Shown: positions 43,115-52,664, numbered from the stretch's first letter. The stretch is 64,000 nucleotides of DNA from Alistipes senegalensis JC50 (GCF_025145645.1 NZ_CP102252.1:186001-250000), one strand, 5' to 3'. Numbers and translations are program-made. Notes: a model not told the origin generated them from the sequence alone.

Positions 43115-44791
43115 ATGGCAAGCGAAACAAGCGAACCCCGTGAGAAGTCGCTGAACTTCCTCGAAGAGATCATCGAAGAGTCGATCGCCAAAGGCGAAAA
43201 GCACATACAGACCCGTTTCCCGCCCGAGCCGAACGGCTATCTCCACATCGGCCACGCCAAGAGCATCTGCATCAATTTCGGACTGGCCAAGAAATACGGC
43301 GGCAAATGCAACCTGCGGTTCGACGACACGAACCCCGTGAAGGAGGACGTGGAGTACGTCGATTCGATCAAGCGCGACATTCAGTGGCTCGGCTTCCAGT
43401 GGGAGTTGGAGCGTTATGCGTCGGACTATTTCGACCAGCTCTACGAGTGGGCCATCGTGCTCATCAAGAAGGGGCTGGCCTATGTCGATGACCAGACGCA
43501 GGAGCAGATCCGCGAGAACCGCGGCACGGTGTCCGTGCCGGGAACCCCGTCCCCGTGGCGCGACCGGACGGTCGAGGAGAACCTCGACCTGTTCGAGCGG
43601 ATGAAGAACGGCGAATTCCCCGACGGCGCCAAGGTGCTGCGCGCCAAGATCGACATGGCCCATCCGAACATGCTATTCCGCGACCCGCTGATGTACCGCA
43701 TCATCCACACCGAACACCACCGCACGGGCAACAAATGGTGCATCTACCCGATGTACGACTACGCCCACGGCCAAAGCGACTCGATCGAGAAGGTCACCCA
43801 CTCGATCTGCACGCTGGAATTCGACGTGCACCGCCCGTTGTACGACTGGTTCATTCAGGCGCTCGACATTTTCCCCTCGCACCAGTACGAGTTCGCGCGT
43901 CTGAACCTCACCTACACGATGATGTCGAAGCGCAAGCTGCTGAAACTCGTGCAGGAAGGCGCCGTGATGGGCTGGGACGATCCCCGCATGCCGACCATCT
44001 GCGCCCTGCGCCGCAAGGGCTACACCCCGGCTTCGGTGCGCAACTTCGCCGAGATGGTGGGCGTCGCCAAACGCGACAACGTGATCGACCTCGGCAAACT
44101 GGAATACTGCGTGCGCGAGGATCTGAACAAAGTGGCCCAGCGCCGCATGGCCGTGCTGAATCCGCTGAAAGTGGTCATCACCAACTACGACGACGATAAG
44201 ACCGAACTCTTCACGGCCATCAACAACCCCGAGGACGAGAGCGCCGGAACGCGTCAGGTTCCGTTCTCGAAAGTGATCTACATCGAGCGCGACGATTTCA
44301 TGGAGGAGCCTCCCAAGAAGTTCTACCGCCTCTCGCCGGGCGGCGAAGTGCGCCTGCGCTACTCCTACCTCATCAAGTGCGAGGAGGTCGTGAAGGACGC
44401 CGAGGGCAACGTCACGGAACTGCGCTGCACCTACGACCCAATGTCGGGCGGGGGTTCGTCGAGCGACGGCCGCCGCGTGAAAGGCGTCATCCACTGGGTG
44501 TCGGCGAAAGACGCCGTGGAGGCCGAAGTCCGGCTGTTCAATCCGCTCTTCACCAAAGAGGACCCCGACGACGTGGAGGAGGGACAGACGTGGGAGGACA
44601 ACCTCAACCCCGAGTCGATGGTCAAGGTCACGGGCTATCTGGAACCCTCGCTGCGCGATGTTCCCGTCGGTCAGGCCGTGCAGTTCGAACGTGTGGGCTA
44701 CTTCTGCCCCGACACCGATTCGACCCCCGAAAAGCTGGTGTTCAACCGCACGGTGACACTCAAGGATTCGTGGGCCAAGATCAACAAATAA
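43115..44791 (+). CDS. glnS: Glutaminyl-tRNA synthetase
   Basis: The 558-residue protein is the usual bacterial GlnRS length. It has the class I signatures 'FPPEPNGYLHIGHAKSI' (HIGH) and 'TMMSKRKL' (KMSKS-like), and the GlnRS-specific 'LRFDDTNPVKEDVEYVDSIKRDIQWLGF', separating it from GltX at 53557. The C-terminal anticodon-binding beta-barrels end at 'TLKDSWAKI'. It charges tRNA-Gln directly. It starts 9 bp after the barrel gene and is followed by a strong terminator. Confidence 0.98.
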   Translation: MASETSEPREKSLNFLEEIIEESIAKGEKHIQTRFPPEPNGYLHIGHAKSICINFGLAKKYGGKCNLRFDDTNPVKEDVEYVDSIKRDIQWLGFQWELERYASDYFDQLYEWAIVLIKKGLAYVDDQTQEQIRENRGTVSVPGTPSPWRDRTVEENLDLFERMKNGEFPDGAKVLRAKIDMAHPNMLFRDPLMYRIIHTEHHRTGNKWCIYPMYDYAHGQSDSIEKVTHSICTLEFDVHRPLYDWFIQALDIFPSHQYEFARLNLTYTMMSKRKLLKLVQEGAVMGWDDPRMPTICALRRKGYTPASVRNFAEMVGVAKRDNVIDLGKLEYCVREDLNKVAQRRMAVLNPLKVVITNYDDDKTELFTAINNPEDESAGTRQVPFSKVIYIERDDFMEEPPKKFYRLSPGGEVRLRYSYLIKCEEVVKDAEGNVTELRCTYDPMSGGGSSSDGRRVKGVIHWVSAKDAVEAEVRLFNPLFTKEDPDDVEEGQTWEDNLNPESMVKVTGYLEPSLRDVPVGQAVQFERVGYFCPDTDSTPEKLVFNRTVTLKDSWAKINK

Positions 44792-44808
44792 CGCCCCTCA
44801 GGCATACG

Positions 44809-44842
44809 AGAAGAGACCCGGCAAATGCCGGGTCTCTTCTTA
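44809..44842 (+). terminator. Terminator of the barrel-glnS operon
   Basis: AGAAGAGACCCGGC and GCCGGGTCTCTTCT form a 14-bp stem around a 4-nt loop, followed by TAT. It lies 18 bp after the glnS stop. Confidence 0.85.
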
Positions 44843-44921
44843 TATCTCCGCCGCACTTTTCCGGACCGCAAACCGGTCTGTCCCGGCGGCACGAAGAGCC
44901 GCTTGCGAGACGCATCGGCGG

Positions 44922-45767
44922 TTACGGCCGTCTTCGCCGGAGGGGGAGGGTACAGACCTTTCCGTTCCGGCGCAGAGTAAGGATGCAGTTCTGCTTCTTC
45001 CACATCCCTTCGATCCAGTAGGCGTCCCAGCGCGTCGCCGAACGGAAAGCCTGCACGGCCGCCTGCAAACGCGGATCGGCAGCGTCCTCGATCTTCTCTC
45101 CTCCCGGCATCAACAACCTCGCCCGGTCGATCTGCGCGACCCGCCCCGTGGAATCGGGGGCAAAAACGACAGACAACGCCAACTGATCGGGCAACGTTCC
45201 GACATACAGGCTGTCGAACGCCGCAGCGACGCGCACGACATTGTCCATCATCTCCACACCGCACTTATACAGACGGTTCCGATAGGCTTTCGTACCTCTG
45301 CCCACACGCCCCTCGAATATCTCAGCGACCCACTCCCGCTCAAGATTCCGCTTGAATCCGTCGTGTTGATAATACACCAAAGCACCCGTGCCATAGCGGA
45401 TTTCGCCGCTGAACCAGTCGGCCCGGGCCCGCGATCCTTCAGCCGATTTCGGGAACAACTCGGCACCCGTAAAAACCGGATCGCCCTTCGTGGTCTCCAC
45501 CCGTTCGAGCCACAACCGCCCCTTATCCAGCCGCCAGACGCCGATATAGGCACGCCAGCACGCCGTACTCCACGGCGCGTCGATCTCCTTCAACCGTTTT
45601 TCGAGCCGGGCGAGCACAGTGGAATCCGCCTTCATCAGCGGCAAGGCATACAGAGACATCGTATCGCACCCGACGATCAGCCGCTCGGCAGTCTGCCCGG
45701 TCGCCGATGCCCCGGCAGGCAGCAGGAACGACACGGCCGCCAGGAACAAGGCAAGCACACGTTTCAT
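44922..45767 (-). CDS. Secreted protein of unknown function
   Basis: I do not recognise a family. The 281-residue protein has a signal peptide (about 1-22, 'MKRVLALFLAAVSFLLPAGASA'). It contains many Trp residues ('WSTACWRAYIGVWRLDKGRLWLERVE') and an 'NRLYKCGVEMMDN' stretch, and ends in a basic tail (LRRRRP). The frame is supported by normal codon use and the signal peptide. It faces the glnS operon and is 78 bp from the GT2 gene stop; its own promoter is not clear. Confidence 0.7.
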   Translation of the reverse strand: MKRVLALFLAAVSFLLPAGASATGQTAERLIVGCDTMSLYALPLMKADSTVLARLEKRLKEIDAPWSTACWRAYIGVWRLDKGRLWLERVETTKGDPVFTGAELFPKSAEGSRARADWFSGEIRYGTGALVYYQHDGFKRNLEREWVAEIFEGRVGRGTKAYRNRLYKCGVEMMDNVVRVAAAFDSLYVGTLPDQLALSVVFAPDSTGRVAQIDRARLLMPGGEKIEDAADPRLQAAVQAFRSATRWDAYWIEGMWKKQNCILTLRRNGKVCTLPLRRRRP

Positions 45768-45845
45768 AAGCGAAGTGTTTTCGGAAAGATAAGCAAAAAC
45801 CGCGAATCGTGCAAGTCCCGCTGCGACAATGACATCGGCTCCGCA

Positions 45846-46862
45846 TCAGCGCATCATGCCGCCGAACGTGCGCCGCCCGAAAAGGTAGCGCAGAACCACC
45901 GAACTGCGGTAGATATGCCCGGCGGCGGAGCCTTTGCGGTTCCCGCGGATCGCGCGCCGCTTGCGGGCCAAGTCCTTGTGCCAGCGGAAAAAATCGCGAT
46001 AGGCGCGGAACACCGCCCGGAAATTGTCCCCGCGGCCCTGCGCCAGGTAGGAGAAAGCCGCCAGCAGGTCGAGCGCCGGACGTGCCACGGCCACAAAAAG
46101 CCGCTGCGCGGGAGAGGTGCATTTGTAGAGCATCGCCAGATTGTTCCGGTGATTGTAAAAGACCTTGGCCGGAGAATCCGTCTGGAGCGTGCCGCCGCCG
46201 AGGTGGTAGACCGTGCTTTGGGGAACGACCCGCACGCGGTAACCCGCCAGCTGCATCCGCCAGCAGAGGTCGATCTCCTCCATGTGGGCGAAGAAATCGG
46301 CGTCGAAGCCCCCCAGCGCCCGGAACACGTCGGCCCGGCAGCAGAAAGCCGCGCCGCTCACCCAAAAGACATCGCGGGCGTCGTCGTACTGCCCCCGGTC
46401 CTCCTCCACGCAGCGCAGGATGCGGCCCCGGCAGAAAGGATAACCCAGAAAGTCGATGAATCCGCCCGAAGCCCCGGCGTACTCGAACGTCGTCCGGTCG
46501 GTACAGGAGATCAGCTTCGGCGCAGCGACCGCCACGTCGGGATTCGCGTTCAGGCAGTCGAGAATCGGCCCGAGCCACCCCGCGGGAGTCTCGACATCGG
46601 AATTGAGCAGCAGGTAGTAATCGGCCTCGATCCGCTCCAGCGCCCGGTTGTAACCGCCCGCAAAGCCGTAGTTGCGGTCCATGCGCAGCACCGAGACCGT
46701 AGGGAATTCGGCGGCGAGAATCGCCACCGAATCGTCCGTGGAACCGTTGTCGGCCACCACGACCCCGACGCCTTCGGGCGCCGCGGCCACGACCGACGGC
46801 AGAAAACGGCGCAGGTGTTCGGCGCCGTTCCAATTCAGTATGACGATTTTAGCGACCGGCAT
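45846..46862 (-). CDS. Glycosyltransferase family 2
   Basis: The 338-residue protein has the GT-A fold of GT2: 'KIVILNWNGAEHLRRFLPSV' at residues 5-25, 'VVADNGSTDDSV' (nucleotide binding), 'YYLLLNSDVETPAGW' (DxD-like S-D-V) and 'DADFFAHMEEIDLCWR' (catalytic-base region). It resembles the rhamnosyltransferase-like (WbbL) group, but the donor and acceptor are not clear. A C-terminal basic part may contact the membrane. Its start overlaps the acyltransferase gene by 14 bp, so it is translated with it. Together they suggest lipid A, LPS or other envelope lipid/glycan work. Confidence 0.92.
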   Translation of the reverse strand: MPVAKIVILNWNGAEHLRRFLPSVVAAAPEGVGVVVADNGSTDDSVAILAAEFPTVSVLRMDRNYGFAGGYNRALERIEADYYLLLNSDVETPAGWLGPILDCLNANPDVAVAAPKLISCTDRTTFEYAGASGGFIDFLGYPFCRGRILRCVEEDRGQYDDARDVFWVSGAAFCCRADVFRALGGFDADFFAHMEEIDLCWRMQLAGYRVRVVPQSTVYHLGGGTLQTDSPAKVFYNHRNNLAMLYKCTSPAQRLFVAVARPALDLLAAFSYLAQGRGDNFRAVFRAYRDFFRWHKDLARKRRAIRGNRKGSAAGHIYRSSVVLRYLFGRRTFGGMMR

Positions 46863-47766
46863 TTCGTTTGTGTTTCCAGCGACGGTGCGACCACATCCAG
46901 AGTTCGGGACGCCGGCGGATCTCCGCTTCCAGCATACGAACGTAACGCTGCGTGATTTCGTATTCGGCGACCTCCTCTTTTCCGTCGTAGATCAGTTCGA
47001 AGGACATCTCGTAACGGCCCCGCCGCAGGCGCTCCATCTTCACGAAATAGACCGGAAGCTGACAGCGCAGGGCCAGTTTCTCGCCCCCGTCGAAGAAGAT
47101 CGTATCCTGATTGAGGAAGCGGAACCAACGGCTGTCGGGACGCCGCGGGGGATTCTGGTCGGCGATAAGCCCCATCACGAGATTCCGCCCCCCGATACCC
47201 CCGGCCCGGTTGCGCAGGTAGAAGCGCAGGCTCTCTTTCATCGCAACGGTCGTGGCGTAATCCCCGTTGCGGAGACGCTGGTAGAACGCCTCCACGATCC
47301 GGCTCCGCAGCGGATGGTAAACGGCGACGACGATCTGCGTCGGGTCGTACAACCCCCAGAACGAACAATATTCCCAGCAGCCGAAATGGGCCGTCATGGC
47401 GATCCAGTCGCGGCCGCCGACCCGCTCCTTCTGCTCCTCCAGCCCCTTTACGGTCAGCAGGGAACGCCCCTTTTCGGGCGTCAGTCCGGCCAGGTTGATC
47501 GTATCGACGAAAATCTCGGCCAGCGTGCGGTAGAACCGCCTCCGGATGACGGCCAGTTCGCGCTCGTCCTTCTCGGGAAACGAGTTCCGAAGATTGGTCT
47601 TCACGACCTTCATGCGGTAGCGCAGACAGTAGCGGAGCAGCACGAAGATCAGGTTCTCGACCACGTAATACTTGAACCAATACGGCATTGCGGCGAATAC
47701 GCGCGCCCCCAGCCAGAGAGCTTCCAGCCCGATTCGCTGCATGGGGGTCAGTTCCGTCGTTTTCAT
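46849..47766 (-). CDS. Lysophospholipid/lipid A acyltransferase (HtrB/LpxL-like)
   Basis: The 305-residue protein has one membrane-associated N-terminus ('YYVVENLIFVLLRYCLRY') and the family motif 'AMTAHFGCWEYCSFWG' with an H-x4-E catalytic pair, then 'GLIADQNPPRRPDSRWFRFLNQDTIFFDG', typical of LpxL-type acyltransferases. It should add a secondary acyl chain to lipid A or a related lipid. It is the fourth gene of an operon and overlaps the GT2 gene by 14 bp. The start at 47766 lies 13 bp after the DUF389 gene. Confidence 0.9.
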   Translation of the reverse strand: MKTTELTPMQRIGLEALWLGARVFAAMPYWFKYYVVENLIFVLLRYCLRYRMKVVKTNLRNSFPEKDERELAVIRRRFYRTLAEIFVDTINLAGLTPEKGRSLLTVKGLEEQKERVGGRDWIAMTAHFGCWEYCSFWGLYDPTQIVVAVYHPLRSRIVEAFYQRLRNGDYATTVAMKESLRFYLRNRAGGIGGRNLVMGLIADQNPPRRPDSRWFRFLNQDTIFFDGGEKLALRCQLPVYFVKMERLRRGRYEMSFELIYDGKEEVAEYEITQRYVRMLEAEIRRRPELWMWSHRRWKHKRNAGR

Positions 47767-47779
47767 GCCTGCCGTGCGG

Positions 47780-49165
47780 TTAGGGTTCCACGAAAAGTTT
47801 CACGTTCTCGACCTTGGTGCGGATCTTCAGCCAGCGGGAGAGCGTCTCCCGGTCAATCGGCACCGCAGGGTCCTTGGGCGTCACCACGCACACGAGCGTC
47901 GTATCGCCGGGCGTGCCCTTCACGTCGAAGGTGATGCCCTTCGTCAGCGAAATGGCCCCGATGTTCTCCATCATGGCCCCCACCTCGCGCGAAATGTCGT
48001 CCACCTCGACGTTCGTCACCCGGTAACGTTTCAGCTGCGAGGCCATCTCCCCGATGCGGCGGTTTTTCTCCTCCAGCAGCTCCTTGTAGCTCTGCTGCAA
48101 CGACGCCACGTCGATCTTGTCCTCGGTGTTGGCCTGCCGGACGACCAGTTCGGTATTCTCCAGCCCGAAACTGCGCATCTGCGTCCGGGCGTTCTCGATC
48201 ACCTCCCCGCCCAGCGGCTCGCCCACGAGCAGCAACTCGATCTGCGACGGGTTCTTGCCCTGCGCGTAGTGTTTGTTGTACTCGATCACGCGCGTATGCG
48301 GGAAATTGAAGACCTGCGACACGTATTTGTCGGCCACGGCCTCGAACACCGAGACCCGGACCATGTGGAAGCCGATGACGACGCTCGGGATGAAGGTCAC
48401 CAGCGTGATGACCATCATCAGCCGCTTGACCGTGCGTTCGCGGCCCTTGTCGATGAAGACTTTCTTCTCGTATTTCAGGAAGCGCACCATGGCGTAAGTC
48501 GCCAGGGCGATGAAGACCGAGTTGATGAAGAAGAGGTAGAACGCCCCGAAGAAGAACCGGAACTGCCCCGTGGCCAGTCCGAAACCCGCCGTACAGAGGG
48601 GCGGAATCAGCGCCGTGGCGATGGCCACGCCGGGGATCACCGTCGAGGTGCGGTCCTGCCGCGTCTGCGCCACGATGCCCGCCAGACCGCCGAAGAGGGC
48701 GATCAGCACGTCGTAGGTCGTGGGAACGGTGCGCGCCAGCAGCTCGCTGCTGTTCGACGAGAGGGGCGAGATGAAGAAATAGACCGTCGAGGTGATGATC
48801 GCAACGATGAACATCAGCGTCAGGTTGCGCAGCGACTTTTTCAGCAGGTCGAAATCGTTGATGCCCAGCGACAGCCCGACACCCATGATCGGTCCCATGA
48901 TCGGCGAGATGAGCATCGCGCCGATGATGACGGCGGCCGAATTGACGTTCAGCCCCAGCGATGCGATCATCGTGGCGAAGATCAGCACCCAGAGATTGAC
49001 GCCGCGGAACTCGACGCCCTTCGAAATGGCGGCCACGACCTCGTCGCACTGCGCCTGGTCCTCTTCGAGACTGAATCGTCCCTTCATGAATTCGCGCAAC
49101 TCCCCGATCCAGGCCGAAAACGAGCGGCGCACCTGTTGCGTATTATCCGTACGATTACTCTCCAT
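47780..49165 (-). CDS. DUF389-family integral membrane protein
   Basis: From the ATG at 49165 (461 residues). A longer frame to 49903 overlaps rsmI and is rejected. The N-terminal part has several membrane segments and the DUF389 signature 'VLIFATMIASLGLNVNSAAVIIGAMLISPIMGPIMGVG'. After about residue 270 comes a soluble part with a coiled coil ('LQQSYKELLEEKNRRIGEMASQLKR'). The family's transport or sensing role is not established. It is the third gene of the operon starting at 51266 and is only 20 bp after rsmI. Confidence 0.9.
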   Translation of the reverse strand: MESNRTDNTQQVRRSFSAWIGELREFMKGRFSLEEDQAQCDEVVAAISKGVEFRGVNLWVLIFATMIASLGLNVNSAAVIIGAMLISPIMGPIMGVGLSLGINDFDLLKKSLRNLTLMFIVAIITSTVYFFISPLSSNSSELLARTVPTTYDVLIALFGGLAGIVAQTRQDRTSTVIPGVAIATALIPPLCTAGFGLATGQFRFFFGAFYLFFINSVFIALATYAMVRFLKYEKKVFIDKGRERTVKRLMMVITLVTFIPSVVIGFHMVRVSVFEAVADKYVSQVFNFPHTRVIEYNKHYAQGKNPSQIELLLVGEPLGGEVIENARTQMRSFGLENTELVVRQANTEDKIDVASLQQSYKELLEEKNRRIGEMASQLKRYRVTNVEVDDISREVGAMMENIGAISLTKGITFDVKGTPGDTTLVCVVTPKDPAVPIDRETLSRWLKIRTKVENVKLFVEP

Positions 49166-49185
49166 AACCGGTTTTTCCGTTTGAA

Positions 49186-49890
49186 TTACTCCTCCTGCGG
49201 CTCCTGCGCACGGCGTACCTTGGGCTTTCCGGCCACGACGATCACGAACTCCCCCTTGGGCTCGGTCGTGCGGAAATGGTCCAGCACCTCGGCGACGGTG
49301 CCGCGCACGGTCTGTTCGAATTTCTTGGTCAGCTCCCGCGACACCGAAACCCGGCGTTCGGGACCGAAAACCTCGGCGAACTGCTCCAGACACTTCACCA
49401 CGCGGTAGGGCGACTCGTAGAAAACCATCGTCCGCTCCTCGTCGGCCAGCGTCTGCAACTGCTTGCTGCGGCCCTTCTTCTGGGGCAGGAAACCTTCGAA
49501 GCAGAAGCGGTCGCAGGGAAATCCGCTCTGCACCAACGCCGGGATCAGCGCCGTGGCCCCGGGCAGCGTCTCGACTTCGATCCCCGCCTCGACGCACGTG
49601 CGCACGAGCAGGAACCCCGGGTCCGAAATGCCCGGCGTACCGGCGTCCGACACCAAGGCCGCATCGCGTCCGGCGGCGATCGACTCGGCGACCAGCCGCA
49701 CCGTCGCGTGCTCGTTGAACTTGTGGTGCGAACGGAGTTTCTGCTCGATGCCGAGATGCTTCAGAAGAAACGACGTTGTGCGCGTATCCTCCGCCAGAAT
49801 AAAATCCACGCTGCGCAGGACATTCACCGCACGCAGCGTGATGTCGTCCAGATTGCCGATCGGCGTAGGCACGATATAGAGTTTGGCCAT
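49186..49890 (-). CDS. rsmI: 16S rRNA (cytidine-1402 2'-O)-methyltransferase
   Basis: Translation from the ATG at 49890 gives 234 residues. The MraW-partner RsmI signatures are clear: 'LYIVPTPIGNLDDITLRAVNVLRSVDFILAEDTRTTS', 'AALVSDAGTPGISDPGF', 'LPGATALIPALVQSGFPCDRF' and 'FYESPYR'. It methylates the ribose of C1402 in 16S rRNA. The longer upstream frame to 49959 is rejected because the fold starts at MAKLYIV. It follows the Pro/Glu-rich gene by 5 bp. Confidence 0.98.
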   Translation of the reverse strand: MAKLYIVPTPIGNLDDITLRAVNVLRSVDFILAEDTRTTSFLLKHLGIEQKLRSHHKFNEHATVRLVAESIAAGRDAALVSDAGTPGISDPGFLLVRTCVEAGIEVETLPGATALIPALVQSGFPCDRFCFEGFLPQKKGRSKQLQTLADEERTMVFYESPYRVVKCLEQFAEVFGPERRVSVSRELTKKFEQTVRGTVAEVLDHFRTTEPKGEFVIVVAGKPKVRRAQEPQEE

Positions 49891-49895
49891 CGCTG

Positions 49896-51266
49896 TCAGG
49901 CAAATTTGCGTTCGAGCAGGTCCATCAGCAGTTTCACCCCGTCGGAATTGGGGTTCCACGCATAGTTCTCGGCGATATAGATCATGCAGTCATCGAAATC
50001 GGCGCAGTCGTTGAGCACCCCGATCGCCTTCTCGTAAGCCTCGCCGTCGCCCCCGAACAGGTCGCGGATCAGCAGGAATTTATCGTTGATGCCGATAGCC
50101 CTGCGCAGATCGGTGACAGGTTCGCTGCGGCGCAGTTCCGAAGCCCGGTCGCGCGGCGCGGCGAGCGTGTCGGCCAGCGTCTGCACGTCGTGGTTGATGA
50201 TGTCGCCCAACACGGTTCCGGCAGGAGCGGCAGGTTCCAACGTGATCTCTTCGAAGCCGGGTTCGTCCTCCTCTTCCGGTTCGGGCACCGTTCCGAAGAC
50301 GGGCTTGCGGAATTCGGGCGCCGCGGCTGAAACTTCCGGAACTGCGGCAGGCTTCCCGGCCGCGACTTCGGGTTCCGGAGCGGAAACCTCCGCGGGAACG
50401 GGAGCCCCAACTTCGGGGGCTGGAGTCTCCACGACGGGAGCGGGAGCCGGGGCTTCCGCAGGCGCCGGAGCGGGCTTCGGAGCCGGTTCCGGGCGGGCGG
50501 GCGTCTCGACAGCCGGATCGTAAAGCGACATGATGACACGCTGTTTGTTGCGGTGGCGGATGGTCTCCTCCTCCAAGCCGAACAGCGTAGGCGCCACATA
50601 ATGAGATTTTTCGGATTCCTCCTCCGGTTCAGACGCCGGCTCTGCGGCTGCGACCGGCTGCGGGTCAGACTGCGGCTGCTGTTCCAATTCCGGCTCCGGG
50701 TTCGGTTCCGGTTCCGGTTCCGGCTCAGCAGAGAAAGGCTCCGAAACGAACTCCCCGGACAGCTCTGCGACCGGCTCCGGCTCGACAGGCGCGGGTTCGG
50801 CAGGTGCGGGCTCAGGCTCGGCAGGTGCAGGCCCGGCAACAAACTCGGGTTCAGGTTCGGGCTCTGCCTCGGATTCCGCAACCGGCTCCACGACGGGTTC
50901 CGGCTCCATAACAGGCTCCGGCTCGGCGACGGGTTCGGGATCCATTACGGGCCCGGATTCCGGAATCGCCTCTTCGGCGGCCGGTTCCGCGGGTTCCGGT
51001 TCCGGCTCCGGTTCCTCCTCCCCGGCGAAAGGATCGAGCGAAAGCACGTCGCCCAGGTCGATGACCTCCGCGACGGCCGTGTCCTCCTCCCCGGCGGGAG
51101 TCTCCGTAACAGGTTCCGAAGCGCCGAAACGCACCTTATCGTAGACCGAACGCAGCTTTTCGAGCGCCAGATCGCGTTCGAGGGCCGGAATGTCGTCGGC
51201 CTGCACCCACCCTTCGACGAGTTCCGAAAGCTGCTGCAATTCGCCTTGTATCGTTTTCAAATCCAT
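49896..51266 (-). CDS. Pro/Glu-rich protein with a conserved C-terminal domain, unknown function
   Basis: From the ATG at 51266 (456 residues; a TTG start 12 bp upstream is less likely). A helical N-terminus (1-45, 'IQGELQQLSELVEGWVQADDIPALERDLALEKL') is followed by a low-complexity region (about 60-330) of EPEP-type repeats. The last 105 residues form a helical domain containing 'IGINDKFLLIRDLFGGD' and 'YIAENYAWNPNSDGVKLLMDLLERKF', a sequence I recall as conserved in Bacteroidales but without a named function. It heads the operon with rsmI, DUF389, acyltransferase and GT2 genes. No signal peptide or membrane segment was seen, so it is probably cytoplasmic. Confidence 0.85.
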   Translation of the reverse strand: MDLKTIQGELQQLSELVEGWVQADDIPALERDLALEKLRSVYDKVRFGASEPVTETPAGEEDTAVAEVIDLGDVLSLDPFAGEEEPEPEPEPAEPAAEEAIPESGPVMDPEPVAEPEPVMEPEPVVEPVAESEAEPEPEPEFVAGPAPAEPEPAPAEPAPVEPEPVAELSGEFVSEPFSAEPEPEPEPNPEPELEQQPQSDPQPVAAAEPASEPEEESEKSHYVAPTLFGLEEETIRHRNKQRVIMSLYDPAVETPARPEPAPKPAPAPAEAPAPAPVVETPAPEVGAPVPAEVSAPEPEVAAGKPAAVPEVSAAAPEFRKPVFGTVPEPEEEDEPGFEEITLEPAAPAGTVLGDIINHDVQTLADTLAAPRDRASELRRSEPVTDLRRAIGINDKFLLIRDLFGGDGEAYEKAIGVLNDCADFDDCMIYIAENYAWNPNSDGVKLLMDLLERKFA

Positions 51267-51288
51267 AGTTCCATCCAATTTCGACCTC

Positions 51289-51296
51289 CAAAGATA
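51289..51296 (-). promoter_or_regulatory. Promoter -7 box of the five-gene rsmI operon
   Basis: The minus strand reads TATCTTTG, 22 nt before the ATG at 51266, which supports that start codon. A CTTG (51317-51320) lies 20 bp upstream. Between it and the ychF promoter is a hairpin region (GGCAAAAGCAAG / CTTGCATTTTGCC, 51310-51337) with no gene. Confidence 0.65.
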
Positions 51297-51474
51297 CGAA
51301 TAAGCGAGGGCAAAAGCAAGTTCGCTTGCATTTTGCCGGGCGAAAGTATCTAAGACGCAGCCAAAGATAGAAAAAAATTCAGGAATGTCCAGCGTCCGCG
51401 GAAACCTTTTGTCCGAAACGGATGCGGAACGGACTTTTCTGGTGCCCGCACGCTCCGAAATAAAAAGAAATTCC

Positions 51475-51482
51475 TATCTTTG
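51475..51482 (+). promoter_or_regulatory. ychF promoter -7 box
   Basis: TATCTTTG fits TAnnTTTG and lies 48 nt before the ychF ATG. Confidence 0.6.
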
Positions 51483-51530
51483 TGGACTGTTTTCAAGTGA
51501 GACGATTTTTATTAAACGAACAACGAACCA

Positions 51531-52631
51531 ATGGCATTACAATGCGGCATAGTCGGTTTGCCGAACGTAGGTAAATCGACCCTTTTCAACTGCCTGTCCA
51601 ACGCGAAGGCGCAGGCGGCCAACTTCCCGTTCTGCACCATCGAGCCCAACGTGGGCGTCATCACGGTCCCCGACCAGCGGCTGATCCGGCTGGCCGAGAT
51701 CGACAACCCCAAGCGCGTGATCCCCACGACGATCGAAATCGTCGATATCGCGGGACTGGTGAAAGGAGCGTCGAAAGGCGAGGGACTTGGCAACAAATTC
51801 CTCGGCAACATCCGCAACACCCACGCGATCATCCATGTCCTGCGCTGTTTCGACAACGGCAACATCACCCACGTCGATGGCTCGATCGACCCCGTGCGCG
51901 ACAAGGGCATCATCGACACGGAATTGCAGCTGAAAGACCTCGAAACCGTCGAAGGACGCCTGGGCAAGATCCAGAAGCAGGCCACCTCGGGCGGCGACAA
52001 GAACGCCAAACGCGCCGTGGAACTGCTGCTACAATACAAGGCGGCGCTGGAACAGGGCCTTTCGGCCCGCACGGTCGAACTGGAAAAAGAGGACCGCAAA
52101 CTGGTCGCCGACCTGAATCTGCTGACCGACAAACCGGTGCTCTACGTCTGCAACGTCGATGAGAAGAGCGCCGCGACGGGCAACGTCTACACCGAGGCCG
52201 TCCGGGCCGCCATCGCCGGGGAGAAGGCCGAAATGCTCGTCATAGCCGCCGCCACGGAGGCCGACATCGCCGAGCTGGAGAGCTACGAAGAACGCCAGAT
52301 GTTCCTCGAGGACCTCGGGCTGGAGGAGTCGGGCGTGGCGCGCCTGATCAAATCGGCCTACAAATTGCTTAATCTCGAAACGTTCTTCACCACCGGAGCC
52401 GACGAGACCCGTGCGTGGACCTACTCGCGCGGCATGAAAGCCCCGCAGACGGCCGGAATCATCCACACCGACTTCGAAAAGGGATTCATCCGCGCCGAGG
52501 TCATCAAGTACGACGACTACGTGACGCTGGGGTCGGAGAAAGCGTGCCGCGATGCGGGCAAGATCGGCATCGAGGGCAAAGAGTACGTCGTGCAGGACGG
52601 CGACATCATGCACTTCCTGTTCAACGTCTGA
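51531..52631 (+). CDS. ychF: Ribosome-associated Obg-family GTPase/ATPase YchF
   Basis: The 366-residue protein is the usual length. It has the P-loop 'GLPNVGKSTLFNCLS', the switch region 'IVDIAGLVKGASKGEGLGNKFL', and a C-terminal TGS domain ending 'DYVTLGSEKACRDAGKIGIEGKEYVVQDGDIMHFLFNV'. YchF binds ribosomes and prefers ATP in many species. It is 33 bp before the SIMPL-domain gene and may be cotranscribed. Confidence 0.98.
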   Translation: MALQCGIVGLPNVGKSTLFNCLSNAKAQAANFPFCTIEPNVGVITVPDQRLIRLAEIDNPKRVIPTTIEIVDIAGLVKGASKGEGLGNKFLGNIRNTHAIIHVLRCFDNGNITHVDGSIDPVRDKGIIDTELQLKDLETVEGRLGKIQKQATSGGDKNAKRAVELLLQYKAALEQGLSARTVELEKEDRKLVADLNLLTDKPVLYVCNVDEKSAATGNVYTEAVRAAIAGEKAEMLVIAAATEADIAELESYEERQMFLEDLGLEESGVARLIKSAYKLLNLETFFTTGADETRAWTYSRGMKAPQTAGIIHTDFEKGFIRAEVIKYDDYVTLGSEKACRDAGKIGIEGKEYVVQDGDIMHFLFNV

Positions 52632-52664
52632 CACACGGGAGAGAACCTAAAAAAACATACCGTC

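Noticed and set aside
47780..49903. Upstream extension of the DUF389 gene to 49903
   Set aside because: It overlaps the well-supported rsmI gene, and similarity begins at the ATG at 49165.
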